DNA of 64,000 nucleotides, taken from assembly GCF_000264905.1 (NCBI RefSeq), contig NW_006763131.1:1103253-1167252 (forward strand). The letters run 5' to 3'. Positions 35,476 through 47,678 of the stretch are shown here, piece by piece. The position numbers and the translations under genes are program-made. The DNA is from Stereum hirsutum FP-91666 SS1. Lineage: Eukaryota > Basidiomycota > Agaricomycetes > Russulales > Stereaceae. Below the pieces are notes generated by a model. The model was not told the origin of the DNA, ran no database searches, and worked only from the letters and a program-made list of their open reading frames with translations. Position 1 is the first letter of the stretch, and each line of letters opens with the position of its first letter.

Positions 35476-36662
35476 ATGGCAAACCTGCCCCCTTACTCGC
35501 ACCTCCGTTTCGACCCTGACTTCAACTCCGGCCCGCTCTCCCCGAACCACAATCTCAATTTCGGGGCTGAGCAGTACGCGCCCGCCCCATCCACTACATC
35601 CCATCCAAACAACAACTGGCATTGGACGCCGCAGTTCCCGTCATCGTCCATCGCGTCATATCATCCAACCGACGTGCCTCTATATATGAACTCGTCCTCG
35701 TCCTCATCGTACACCTCATACCCTCCCCTCCATCCCCAACCCCAAATCCGTCCTCCCATCGCTATCCAGCTCTCGCCACCGCCACCGCCATCTCCTCCTT
35801 CGTTCGTGCCCGACCCCCACATCAATGCTGCTCAAGAATCTATTTCTACCACCCAGCAGCAGCGGGTTCGTGAGAAACGGCATCAATGTAACATGTGCTA
35901 TAAAGCATTCGACCGGCCCTCAACGCTGAAGAAGGTGTGGTCTCTTGTTCCCGTTATCAATCAACTAACACTAACTGACCTATTTTTACGTTCAGCACAT
36001 GCTTGTTCATACTGGTGAAAAAGGTTCCGTCTCATCTTGTTTACCTAATCAAGTTTGCCACACTAACCTTTACATTTTTTTTTGTAGCGTACGCTTGCGA
36101 TCATTGTGGCAGGCGTTTCGGCGTAGCGTCCAACCTCAATCGCCATGTCCGCCGTTGCGGTCCTCGCTCGGTTCAGGCCGGTTCAGGCTTTACCAACGCA
36201 CTCACCCCCGAACTATCGCACTCCGACACATCCCCTCCGCCTCGCTCTTCTAGTACCGCCTCACCTCCGCAGAGTGCCTCCGCCTCACCTTCCGCAGACT
36301 CCCACGAAACCGGACCCATTCGCCGCGAACGTACGCGTATGTCGACCATTGATGCTGCCGGTGGCGACACGGCTCCCTCACATTCGTCTTCTGCACCCCG
36401 TCCAAAACGTCGTCGGCGTGCTCCATCGCCAGTTCAATGGATTCCAGCCAGTCTCCAAAATTTCAGTCTCACACCATACAAACAAACGTGCCAGGTTCCC
36501 CTCGCTCCTGTCTTGTCGAGCGAGGAAGACGAGCGTGATTCGTTCAGTATGGTCTCCCAGAGGCCATATCATCCGGATGAGTGGGCTGGGAAGCTTCCTG
36601 GTCCGGCGGCTTTGCTCGAACAAGAGCTGAACAGGAATCTTGGTCGTGTCCTCATTTTCTGA
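35476..36662 (+). CDS. C2H2-type zinc-finger transcription factor
   Basis: Exons 35476-35934, 35996-36023 and 36088-36662 join in frame to give 353 residues. The N-terminal 130 residues are Pro/Ser/Tyr-rich and disordered. Two adjacent zinc fingers follow: finger 1 reads CNMCYKAFDRPSTLKKHMLVH and spans the first intron, then the HTGEK linker encoded by the 28-base micro-exon, then finger 2 CDHCGRRFGVASNLNRHVRRC, whose last ligand is Cys instead of His (C2HC). The linker and the 'RPSTLK...ASNLNRH' pattern resemble fungal developmental regulators such as the FlbC group, but two fingers are too few for a firm assignment. A basic PKRRRR stretch after the fingers (about 36400) probably serves as a nuclear localisation signal. 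The C-terminus is Ser/Pro-rich. It probably acts as a nuclear DNA-binding regulator; targets unknown. Confidence 0.82.
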
Positions 36663-37871
36663 TTGGAGCTTGGAGTTTGGGTTTTGGGGTTTTGTGTACT
36701 AATTTCTCCGGCTATAACGACCTTTTACGAAAACAACAAGTCAGTTCTTGTATATCATCAGCTCCAACTTTATAATCTTTTTATTCCTTACCTGAATCGT
36801 CGGCCCCGCTCGTGCTTGTATTTGGTTGCGCTGCTTCTTGACGAACGCCTCGGACGTTTCCGTTTCTCCCCTCTCGCTCATTGCATGCTCAAAATTCTGT
36901 GCTCGTCTCATGTCGTTTTCATCTCACTTTTCCCAAGGGGTTTCGTCGTCTGTATGCTCGGTCTGTGTGTCTTTGGTTTGTTCGCATCGCATCTCGTTTC
37001 GTCGTCGCTGTTGTGTGTAGTTCCGCCTCTCCGGCCCCTGTCATAATTTCTCACCAAGTCGCATTCCCGCCCTGCAGAATCAGTAGCTAGATATCGACAT
37101 ACTCATACCTTACTCTAGTCATACCCTCCTAATCACCACGTACGCATACCGTGTAATAGCCGCAATCCAAGTCCTGTAGAACAACATACTTCCCATGCAG
37201 TACAGACGCCGGTTCTGACACTTCGAAGATTCTGAATCCTTCTCTTCGGCTTCTGGATCAATATTGACATGACTTCTCGTCAGCCAAGCCCAACCAATCT
37301 CAATGATATCGGGACCGCTCACTGCCAGCTCAAAGTACTAGTATTTCCAATCCATCTTACTCTTAGCAGTGCTCCGAGCGCGTCACGGGAGGCTCGTTTG
37401 GGAAAGTTCGTTCTCGTTTATGAAGCTTCTGGCAAATCATGATGCTATGGACTCTGTAGTAACCGCCGGAGGATAGGAGGATCTGCGTCGCCTTTTGCGC
37501 AAGATATCCAGATATCCGAGTCGCGTACGTACGCGTATTTCATACGATACGCTTTGAAAGATCTGCGTCGTATGAGAACCCTGTGCTTTGATTGATGTCG
37601 GTGCTCGGGGAAATAAGCTATAAGGTTCGACGTTCGACGCTTCTGATGCTAGGCTGGGCAGGACGGGTTGAAATTCTGAGAGATCTGGGAGATTGAAAAT
37701 CATAATGTACATAAGTGCTCTGCGAGATGCTATCGGGAGAAGTGGACTGAAGCAGGTCTTTTCTCACTGAGGACTGTAAGCAGCAAGGTCATTACATCGT
37801 CTCGATGTGATCGTAGGTCGTACATACAAAAGTCTGTTACCGTTTTCGCTTCGTCCGCGCATTCACCGTGT
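36663..37871. other. Convergent intergenic stretch, 1.2 kb
   Basis: The first 400 bases are T-rich and probably the 3' UTR of the zinc-finger gene. Open frames here (36663-37046 and neighbours) are Leu/Phe/Cys-rich by composition, overlap in several frames and have no start context. Nothing supportable between 37120 and 37870. Confidence 0.4.
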
Positions 37872-39146
37872 CTACAAAAACCGTACATCCACCTCCCCAC
37901 TGTCCACCCCAATCAAACCAATCGTATCTTCCCAAACCCTCTTCCTGAACCCCTCGTCTCTCGCCACCTCCGGTCCATACTCCTCCCAAGTGCGTCCCTG
38001 CATCCCAACGAACCACGGCACCTTCAACCTCTCTCCCCCAGCCTCATCGATGCCCCAGACTTTCTCGACCGGATAAGTCCCCATGAGTATTATCGTCCTC
38101 GCACCCTCCTCCGGGGCCATGATCCTTATACCAGGGAACGACACGTCCATGTTCACGGCCTTGAAATCGCCGCCCGTACCATCCTTCTGTCCTAATTGCG
38201 TCTTGACGAATCCAGGACAACCGTTCGAAACGACAATGTTTCGTTTGACACCGTCCTGCTGATCCTGGGCGCGCCTCGCATACTCCAACGAACAGATATA
38301 CGCCCATAGTTTAGTCTTCGCGTAATAATCCGCACTGAGGTCGTGGTCATCCGCGGGAGGAACGCGGATTTCGTTGATGAATGTGTGGATGGGAGTGGGT
38401 GAGGTGAAGATGGAGGCGGGGAGATTGGTCATGCCGATGGCGTTGGATGAGGTGCAGACGATGCGGGCTGGCTTCTTCGGGTCACGATTCGTGGTAGGAT
38501 TCGAGAGTATGGGGTAGAGGAGGAGGGTGAGCAGTGTGGCGCCGAGGTGATTCGCTTGCAGGCTATCATCGAATACATGTGAGTATTGAGCGTGAGTTGG
38601 TGGTAGTCATGGTACGGGACACGATGGAGGCATATAGGAAAGTAGGAACGCACACGGGATCAAATCCATCCTCACTCTTGATATCTCCCACGGTGCTCAT
38701 CCCCGCATTCATGAACACCACATCGATACCATCCGCATACTCCGCACACTGTCCCGCGAACGCCTTTACACTCCGAAACGACGTCAAGTCAAGGATCCGG
38801 CTCTCGATCACATCTGCCGAACGACCAGTTTCGGAGGCGAGTGATGCGGCTGCGGCGGTTCCTTTGGAAGGATTGCGACATGCGAGGATCACCTTCGAGG
38901 CGTTGTGGGACGCGAGGTATTTCGCGATTTCATAGCCGATACCTAGTGAAGCAAAAGCGAATGCAAATCAGGTGGAGGATCAGTGGAGAGCGAGCAGATG
39001 AAGTGAGCGGATCGACTGTCACCGGTGTTAGCTCCTGTAACGAGAAACGTTTGGCCTGAAAGATCGTGGGACTCAAGCTCTGGAAGAGGCTTGGCTTGAA
39101 TGCCCTTGAGGGTCTTGAGGTTATTAAACCAGGCTGTGTCGGACAT
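37872..39146 (-). CDS. Short-chain dehydrogenase/reductase
   Basis: Three or four exons from ATG at 39144-39146 (MSDTAWFNNLKTLKGIQ) to the stop at 37872, about 345 residues. The NAD(P)-binding fold is complete: LSGQTFLVTGANTG followed across an intron by GIGYEIAKYLASHNA, then VILACRNPSKG (Arg after the second strand favours NADP), ILDLTSFRSVKAF, and VVFMNAGMSTVGD. The catalytic Ser is in ARIVCTSSNAIG, and the Tyr/Lys pair in SADYYAKTKLWAY (about 38305-38335). NGCPGFVKTQ follows as in classical SDRs of the retinol-dehydrogenase/WW-oxidoreductase-like group. No targeting signal. The substrate cannot be told from the sequence. In-frame TTG upstream at 39161 was not used as the start. Confidence 0.87.
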
Positions 39147-40411
39147 AATAGCTGGTATCAACAGAGAGGACGCTGGTGGAAAAACAACTATCCTGAGATC
39201 CTAAGTGGTGCTATTTCGCTTTTATGGTACCACGTCTACTACGATGCTCGTATACCTGAATGTGTAATTATGTGGATCATGAGAGTGAGCGGAGTACCGA
39301 GGTCGATAATCATAGAGCTGAAAACGAGTGGGTCATCGACTCAGAGCGAGCGCCAAGTATTTGCGCCACCATAGGATCATCATGGTAGACACATCGTGAG
39401 TTCGTAGTCAAAGGATGAGGACAGCCATGCCGTTGTAACGCAATGGAATTGACAGGAATCGTCACGAGATGGAAGCACCGATCCACTTGTTGAACCTAGA
39501 AATATGGCCCATTACTGCCATGGTATCCACATCGGTCTGAGTGTATATGCCCGGCGTGCGAGCACAAATTCCCAGAGTGTATGTGGAAGCGAAACTGCTC
39601 CGCCTTTAGACATGTAACGCAAGCAAAACCGTGGCCATGATTACCAGACAAGCTGGCACTGTGGTAACGCGAACCCAGCGTTGGAGAGATGGTGACCATC
39701 TGGGTAAGTACTAGCAGGCCCGGTTATGCTCGATGGATCAGGTCATGAACGTCATAATTCGGTTAGACAGAGAAAGCCCCATATGCCAGAGCAGACATTT
39801 CTAGAGCCAGATCGGACAAGCGTTGCCGCCTTTGTTTTGACGAGGATAGTAGAGTCGGCGTTGTTGCGCACGAATGCGTGGGAGGAGCCGAAGCATTGCG
39901 GCAGACATTCAAAGTCCGATGGATGCCACTCCTTTTTTTGTGGCCAAACCGAGCCCAAAATGACCCAAGTTCTGACCAGGCCCTGAGGCCCAAGACTCGT
40001 CAAGTCAGCGGAGTTTAAATTTTGTTCTTGCTCTTCAACGCCCACGACCCTCGAGGTTAACCGTTAGTGAGTCTATGTATTGCCGGTTCCCAAATTTAAA
40101 GGGCAGAATTGTCATCCTGGCCAACTGGCGCAGACCTAACTTCAGTGTCACTACCCGGATTGGACCCATAGGTGGTGAGAGGAGATGCGAACTAAGTATA
40201 ACATCATAGTTCTAAATCTCTTCGTTTATATCTATAGATATACTAGACGAGAAAATTACTTCGTCCACGTTACAGCCTCAACTGTTCTCTGTGCATATTT
40301 TCTCTTCATCAACTCCTCAAACCCCTGCTAGCCTCGATTCAAGTTGATTCCACACCTGCCCTTCGCGACTCACCTATACGAACGCCTCCGCATCTGAGTC
40401 TCGCTTGAATT
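39147..40411. other. Divergent intergenic stretch, 1.3 kb
   Basis: Upstream region of the dehydrogenase (left) and of the coiled-coil gene (right). Overlapping open frames at 39726-40045 on both strands show no features. A 16-bp perfect palindrome lies at 40227-40242 (listed separately). Confidence 0.4.
40227..40242. repeat. Perfect 16-bp AT-rich palindrome
   Basis: TATATCTATAGATATA reads identically on both strands. It lies 170 bases upstream of the ATG of the coiled-coil gene and could act as its TATA region or a dimeric protein binding site. Confidence 0.6.
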
Positions 40412-41264
40412 ATGGCATCTTCAGGCAGAGTCGACGAGCGAATAGACACTTTAGCTCTTATAGCAGAGGCTCTAAGCATAAACGATATGTCCTCTGCTAG
40501 GTACGGTGTTGCTGTCTCTCATGTCTATCGATCGAGGCCCAAGCCATTTGGTGCTGATAGATATTGAAATCTCTCGCAGTTTTTATACAGCCTTGAACAA
40601 GATCTCAAGAGATTTGTTTGATTTACGACGCGACTCCATACGACTTCAAGGAGTCGAAGAGGAAGTCCAACAACATCTGAAGATGGCGGAGAGTGAGCTC
40701 CGTCTCATCACAAAGTAACCTATTCCCTTTGTACTCAGAGCTCGTCGTAAATAACGGCTGCGTATTTTGCACTTTAGGTGGATTAAAGAGTTCGACTCCC
40801 CAGACCTCACCAGCAAGCTTGAGGAAACAGAACATCAACGCGCCATACTCGCTCTCAAAGCTGAAGAGTACCAAGCCGAGCTTCGTCATATACAGGTACA
40901 CCTAGCTATCGCAATTTATGATCACTCCGATATGTTTCGTGACTTGATTTTTCCGCCGATATCTTGTGTGCAGGACATAAAGCCCACTACAACAGTGGCC
41001 GACTTCCTTGCTCAGAAGGAACGTCTACGTAAGAAAGAGCACGAAGTGAAAATCAAACGCGCGAGGATCCAAGCATTCCAGGGTTTACCTCCGGTACGCC
41101 CTTTATATACTCAATTTCCAAGGTTTCTTTCAACTCGCCACTCATTGTCACGTCAGAACCTCGCTCTAGCAAAGCAAGAACTACATCAAGCCCGCGAGGA
41201 GTTGATCCGTCTTTCAAACCTTCGAGAACGACTTTTGAACAACATGGTCGAGGAGATCTCGTAA
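40412..41264 (+). CDS. Small coiled-coil protein, possibly augmin subunit HAUS1
   Basis: Five exons from ATG 40412 (MASSGRVDERIDTLALIAEA) to TAA 41262-41264, about 190 residues. Introns fall near 40500-40579, 40715-40777, 40893-40973 and 41094-41158, each joining the same long helical frame. The product is almost entirely charged helix with heptad-like spacing: LFDLRRDSIRLQGVEEEVQ, KLEETEHQRAILALKAEEY, FLAQKERLRKKEHEVKIKR and a last helix LRERLLNNMVEEIS. There is no membrane segment or catalytic motif. The size, all-coiled-coil make-up and the C-terminal ERL..KE...KIKRARI pattern suggest HAUS1 of the augmin complex, which nucleates spindle microtubules, but this is pattern recognition without alignment. 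It ends 155 bases from the convergent OPT gene. Confidence 0.6.
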
Positions 41265-41419
41265 AACACGTTCTCTCGTCAAATAAATTGTAAATTCATC
41301 GTCCCTCAACATCGTACACCTTCTCTCCTCGTATCTAATCGCATACATGAACACATCGCACAATAAAAAGCATAATTTCCAAAGCTCTGAAGCGCAGTCC
41401 GTACGGCGAGATGAGCCGT

Positions 41420-44400
41420 TCACCATGTGCTGGGTCTAGAAGACCAATTGGATGGCCGATTAATCGCAGAATTATCAAGAATAAGCAAGACTTACCCAAA
41501 GGTTCCCTGCGGGGGAAGAGCAGAGATGGGTGTTCCGGCGTTGTCGGCTCCACTGAAGGGCACCTAAAGGGAGAGTACATGAGATTACGACGTGAGACCA
41601 AAACGTATATGAGGAAGGCTATTTACCGTGTTGCCCCACCAGGACTGGATGGTGTTGATTCCGATCTATGGTCGACAGTGATATTAGTGGTAGAATAAGG
41701 CCATTCATGAGTCCATATACTCACCTGGCCATTCATGGGGAACTGCAGGCTTTATATTAAAGTACGTTAATCACGATATTAGAACGGTAAGGAATATAGC
41801 GTACCAGAAGAAGATCACAAGGATGGATACCGCAGTTCCTGAGTCCATGGCGGCAGACAAGACATCTAGAATGAAAGATACTCAGGCAATCGTATCGAAG
41901 TGATGTGTTACAAGCCGTCTCACAGTTGTACTTCGTCCACCAATCGAAATGACGCCTGAAAAGGACGCCCCTTAGTGCAGTAATATCTGGAGCGGGAAAG
42001 GAGTCGCACACACCTTCTGATGACATATTGGAAGATAAACCCGACGACACTGAATGACTCAAGGTGTTAGAGCAAGAATGAGTCTCGAACTGGCTACTAT
42101 ACTCACGCCCAAGGTACATAGTTTACAGCGGTTGCGGGCGGAATGAGTCCAGTACCGTTGAAGATAACCGGGAAGCTACGATGGTGGCATTCGTTTAGTA
42201 ACAATCTAATATGCAATAAATTTGGCAATCCCACTTGATGTATTTGAACATGCTGTTCGGCCACTTCTTGGTGATGATCCAGGGAATGACAGGGGCGACG
42301 GTTCCGACGAGGAAGAAAAAGAGAAGAGCTATCGAAGCAGTCAGTACTGTTTGGTCGCTTCTGGAGGACGATATCTCTTACGGCTGTGAAACTGGGTCAG
42401 CGCACGAGTGAATGAAAAGGGGAAGAACGCTCACTAGTACGTCTGTCCCTTCGAGAACTGGAGGCCGGGTCCGATGACGCCTAGTAAAGTCAACCTTTGA
42501 GCTATCATACATGTCAATATTGTTAGAGGACGCACCCCAGATGATAGACGCAGTACCGAATACTTCAGTGCTTGGGCAGATGAAACCGTTTGGCTGGTCG
42601 GGCGCACACATATCGCTGAGGGACAAGGTATAAGTTTGTATGCGATCAACGTAAAACGTCTACTCACGGGATATTGGTGAACCTGAAATTTATGAATATC
42701 AGAACCTCCTTCTGACGAGAAGCGTACATCGACTTACATCCATGCTTGTACTCCGAGTTGAACAGTACCAGCAACTATAAGGCGATGTTATTTAACAGGG
42801 CAGAAATTATCGCGGGTTTTTCATTCATTATCACTTACTGACGGTCGCAACGATCTACACCAAAACATGAAATCAGACAACTTAACAAGTTTTGGCGCTT
42901 AAGGTGACCTACCTGGCTCCAAAACATTGGCCTAAGGAACAGAACACATCAGTGGTCACATGAAGAACCAGGGGCAGAGCACGAACCTGGGAGGGATTTT
43001 CATGTAGTGTCCGAGCTTGAAGTCAGACGTGAAGGTCAACGCCTGGGCCATCGTCTAGTGCAAAAATTCTAAGCATGGTGGGCTCTAGCTAGACCTCGGA
43101 TAACTCACGATGTATCCCCACGTCTTGAACATCATCATAGCAATGGGACGGCCTGGTAGAGCATACCTGTATTTATAATGATGTGAAGATATGTATGCCT
43201 CACGGAAGGTTTTAGGCGCTTACCCGATGATAAGCTCCGTGATGACGCTGTTCGCGGAGTGCAAAATGCATCAGTAACGAACGAGTCACTACTCCGCGTA
43301 ACGGCCGAATGAACTCACTTCAACCCGACTTGCTGGTTCGTGATGGCTTGGATCATGCCGACGGGGATCACATACGTGAAGGCTAAACAAGGAAATTTAC
43401 TTCAACTTGGATCATGCGATTGCCAAACAGTAGTGGACTCACAGATCAAAAGTCCTAACACGAAGGCCCAAATTGGCATTTGGGTAGGCCAGACCTCGAT
43501 GCTGATTATACCGAAGACGAACATGGAAACAAACACGACAAGGTACCACCAGTCGGGCACTGTGGGAGCCTGTTAGGGAAGTGACCTAGACGTCGAAGCT
43601 GGGAGTAACGTACCTTGGCGATAGCGAGACATAAGCCTAGCATGAATGTCAGGCTGCTCATGGAGGGAGCGACGAGACTGAACCCAGATCTGCTTGCGGA
43701 AGTAAAGCAAAGCATGCATCAAGGTGGCTATAAATAGGTGGTATAAGGTCAGAGAAAACTTCCTCTTATGAAATCATATCTTACCCGTGATGGAGGCAAA
43801 GGAAAGTCCGTAGCTCATCGCGAAGGTTGTGCTATATTATATTCATCTTAGTCACGGTAGCAAGCCATAGGTTGCAAGTAGTCGGACTTACGAGAGGAAG
43901 AGTGGACTGTAGCTGTGGTACGCCTCGGCATTGAGAGTAGAGTCGGGATTCAAGATGCGCGTGAGATCGTACGCAGCACCGGTATTGTCGTAGGAGGTAC
44001 GCGATGAGATGCTGTGGGTCACGTTTGCGATCAGCACATGACTACTCAAGGCCGGTCAGGCATCACTCACGGCATAAATGCGCTGAAGAAAGTGTTCGAG
44101 AACTAGCATAAATTCTTCATTAGCATTTCACCGTCTTATATCTCAAGCATAAGGGGCCTCTCACATATACGGCAGGTGTGACAATCCCTGTGTTGAACGG
44201 TGAGTAAGTCGAAGTTCCACATAATTAGAGCTATCTACTCACAGAAAAATATGACGAAACCACCGAAGATATTCGCTTCGGCCCACCCTGAAGATTGAAG
44301 TCAGTTCCGGTGAGAGCTTTCATCAAGTTATCTCAAAAACTTGCATGGCGTAGCCAGAGGTGACCCTATGTAGCTATGAGGGAAAACAATGAATATACTG

Positions 44401-46060
44401 ATATGCCAACACGGTGAGAAGCACCTACGCGATTTGGCTCCAGTCGAAAGTGACCACCGACATCCCCTGATCTCGACAATGAGGCTATTGACCTCTACAT
44501 TGAGTAGACTAGAATACATACCAAGCCGTGGACATATCTGTGGTAAGATCTTTGAGTATGAGAGTGTACTGCATGAGGATGAGCGGCACTCACCCAAACA
44601 GCTGAGAAATGGCTGGTGAACGATGGGTTAGCGATGATAAGCGAAAAATTATCACACGACTTGAACTTACTGGTGTTCTCGGGACGGATCCAGGTTACCC
44701 ACGAGAAGAAGGACAAAGCCTGGACTATAATACCGTCAGTGCCATCCTCTGTCCCTCTCAATGACGCCGCTTACACAAGTATCCTGGCAAGAAATCTGGC
44801 GACCAGAACATCAATATCGGTTGGTAAAAGCATATTTAGGCGACAAAACTTACACCACGAAAATGCGCCGATGAAACTGAGCACGAAAAACCTCTCGCGT
44901 GAGAGACCTCCACGAGTGCCTGCGAATCGAAAGTAATTTGAGACCATATGGACACCTGGAGGTGTCGCGGTAACGTACCGATACCACTGTATTGCTGTGA
45001 GTGGAGTGTGTTGAAGAGTGCACAGCTAACGAGGTTCGCAGGCCAAATCATGGACGGTGGAGAGACCAAGAAACGCTTCGCAACACCACCGATCGAGAAA
45101 CCGATCAACTGCGTGGACATCACTACCATCCATTGGTCTAGGATCGTATTAAAAAGTTCAGTTTCAGGATCGTATCAATACTCGTAGGGAAAGGAGCATA
45201 CATATGAAATTATAGTTCTGGTTATAGTAAACTCGTTGGACAGCGATGATGTCGGTCTGTAATCGAATCAGGAGTCGATAACCTGCAATTCTGGTAAAGA
45301 GCGCAGATGCTTACGGCGTATGCAGAGCCAGAGCCGACCGATGCCATGATCTGACCAACCGGATATCAGATCTCCCTCCTACCACACAGGAAGAATGAAG
45401 AGAGCTCTCACCGTAATAAGGACATGTTCCTTGACAGAGAAGGGGCCGGGGTTTACAGAAACGCCAAATATCTTAACGTTGGGCATGTATGCAGCCCAGG
45501 CGCGGCCGATGGGGAAACTCAGCAACTGAGCGACGATGCCAGTGATGTTCACTGCGGGGAAGCGGAAGAAGTAGAATTGGTTGAGGCCAGGTATGATTAT
45601 TGCCCAGCACAACCCAATTATCCACGTGCGAAGGGAGGACACGGGCAACGTTGGGTCGTCAGTATTAGCTACAGCTGTAAGGTGCCAAGATGAGCTCGGT
45701 TTAAAGGCAGGATCTTGATTTACATACCGGATCGAACCTCGGGATATGGAGATTCGTCATCGAGGTCAATGAGATGAGACTTGTCGAGGTTGGGGTCGTC
45801 GAACTGCGCCCCAGTCACTTCCTAGGATAGACAAGATATTCAGAGAAGAATATTAAAGCATACTCTATACAACTTACTGCGATGATATCCGCTGGAAAAT
45901 GTGGAGATTTCATTGAGTCCTTGGTCTAGCTGCTCGAAATCATTGGCAACTCACAGTCGACGTCACGCAATCCAAGCCCAGCTTCCTTCTCTCCTTGAAA
46001 GTACGCATCTCGAGAGTGCTTTTCACTGCCGCCAGACACGGGGGAGAGGGGCTCAGACAT
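41420..46060 (-). CDS. OPT-family oligopeptide transporter (copy 2)
   Basis: Heavily spliced gene (about 20 small exons), ATG at 46058-46060 (MSEPLSPVSGGSEKHSRD) and TGA at 41420-41422. Landmarks from N- to C-terminus: EVTGAQFDDPNLDKSHLIDL and DDESPYPEVRS; LRTWIIGLCWAIIIPGLNQF; FGVSVNPGPFSVKEHVLITV, the NPG...KEH family block (about 45425-45475); HYMKIPPR, the canonical family motif (about 43000-43020); RRRHFDWWTKYNYVLSAAMDSG; and a C-terminus with a WWGNT block, FSGADNAGTPISALPQGTFG and the terminal GPSTW. These are the same blocks in the same order as copy 1, so the two are paralogues on the same strand 25 kb apart. Function as in the family: proton-coupled uptake of short peptides at the plasma membrane. 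Intron positions within membrane segments are only partly resolved by eye. Confidence 0.85.
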
Positions 46061-47678
46061 GATGGGGTCGTGAGTGAGTGTCTCGCGACCACATTGGCCT
46101 GCGAAGTTAAATGGGATTCGGAGCACCAAAGCGAGTCGTCTGCCATGAACGTATGCATGTAGCCATATGCATAATAATTGCACCCGCAAGCACCAAGTCC
46201 TCGCGCAGGCACAGAACAACGGATACTGTGCCACTGTGAAGTCGTTCTGTGCCCCAGAATGAGACCCAGGAATCCACGAGCGGAGGAGTAGAGATAAGCA
46301 AACATAGAACGGAGGTTCACCAGCACATGCGAGGTGTTCGAATACCCCGAGAATCCATGGAGCAGGTCAATACATGTTGGGACGTATTTTCTCAAGGGCT
46401 GAGCATTTGCCATCTGTCAAGCAAATGTCATGTCGGTTGTAGTCACAGGGGTAACAGACGCACGCATACCTGATCTATACCAACTACCTTGACCGCATCA
46501 GCTTCTGGATGTGCGGGACGTACAAGACAAGGTGGTCCGGTTGATCCTTCCAACAGCAACCCAGGATGACGGGCGAGGCACTGAATGAATCCAGGTATGT
46601 ACAAGGCTTCTCCGAACAACAACAGTACGCATGCTCCCAGCTCTTCGTATTCTTCGAGATACAGATATCAAGACAAGTCCAATGAAGAGCAACATACTTC
46701 CGTATCACATTATGGCCCTGCGATCTGTGCTTGCCATCCAGCCAAATTCTAGCAACAAATGCCATTGTAGTGAGCCAGGTCAAGGTTCAACTCTGCCACG
46801 AATGGCATCATTTAGACTCAAACCATGCCAGTGGGAAGTTGTTGTAGTCGTGGCTCCCGAGAAGTGCCAATGATGAGCGTGTGGTGTTCCAAATATGTAC
46901 CAGCTCTATCCACAACATGTAACGGACAATCCGGCATCCAGACGGCGATACCTCCGAGGCTTAGGATGGTGGCTGAGAAAGCGGTCAGCCTAGAGTTTTC
47001 TAGCCTAAAAAGCATTTCGACACTAGTGCTATCCGTTGAGGAGAGAATGTGGTCGAGCCAACGAACGGAAATGACCATGCAGCATGTGAGAGAGGTGGAA
47101 TGGTAGCAAGCAGTGCTCAAGCTGGTTGCCAAACTATCGGCAAGAGCTCGGAGTGTAAAATCCCCGCAACGTGGCTCACTTTGAACTTCAAATGGCCATC
47201 ACGTGGTTTCAACATCTTCCCAAAGCCACCCACGCTGTCGTATCCGTGGACCTTTTGCTTCGTCTCAGTCTTTTTTCGGGCCTTTCAACCAAGTTGGGTG
47301 AGTAGCTTCTCTCTTTATCTTTGAGATGTTGATAGAATGAGAAGACCTTTATCTCAGATCAGTAGCATTATTCTACAACATCAGTCACCGTAAGCCGCGA
47401 CGAGCACCCCCAACAACCAAATTCCTCCATATCTTCAGCAAGGACGTTGCATACAGACGCAGCTTAACTTGGCCAGTAATCGCTTTGTAAACACTCAGCT
47501 CTGTCTTGAAGTGTACGGCAGAACGTCGACGCCGCAGTTTTCTCACAACAGGACACGTACAATCCGACTCCAATTCTGCTTTCCTGCACAGTCAACATTC
47601 GCTCCACGGAGCACTCGCCTGTCTTTCCGTCTTCATTCTTCCGCGCCCTACTGTCTCCGCGTACTCCCACAAACGAAC
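46061..47678. other. Intergenic stretch upstream of OPT copy 2, with possible gene remnant
   Basis: On the minus strand two frames could be joined across an intron near 46405-46471: one reading LLLFGEALYIPGFIQCLARHP (about 46590-46640) and on to an AVKVVGIDQ end, the next starting MANAQPLRKYVPTCIDLLHGF. The codon pattern looks protein-like, but stops limit both sides and I recognise no family. It could be a decayed gene or a chance frame. The remainder, including an ORF at 46818-47132 on the minus strand, is featureless. Confidence 0.25.
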
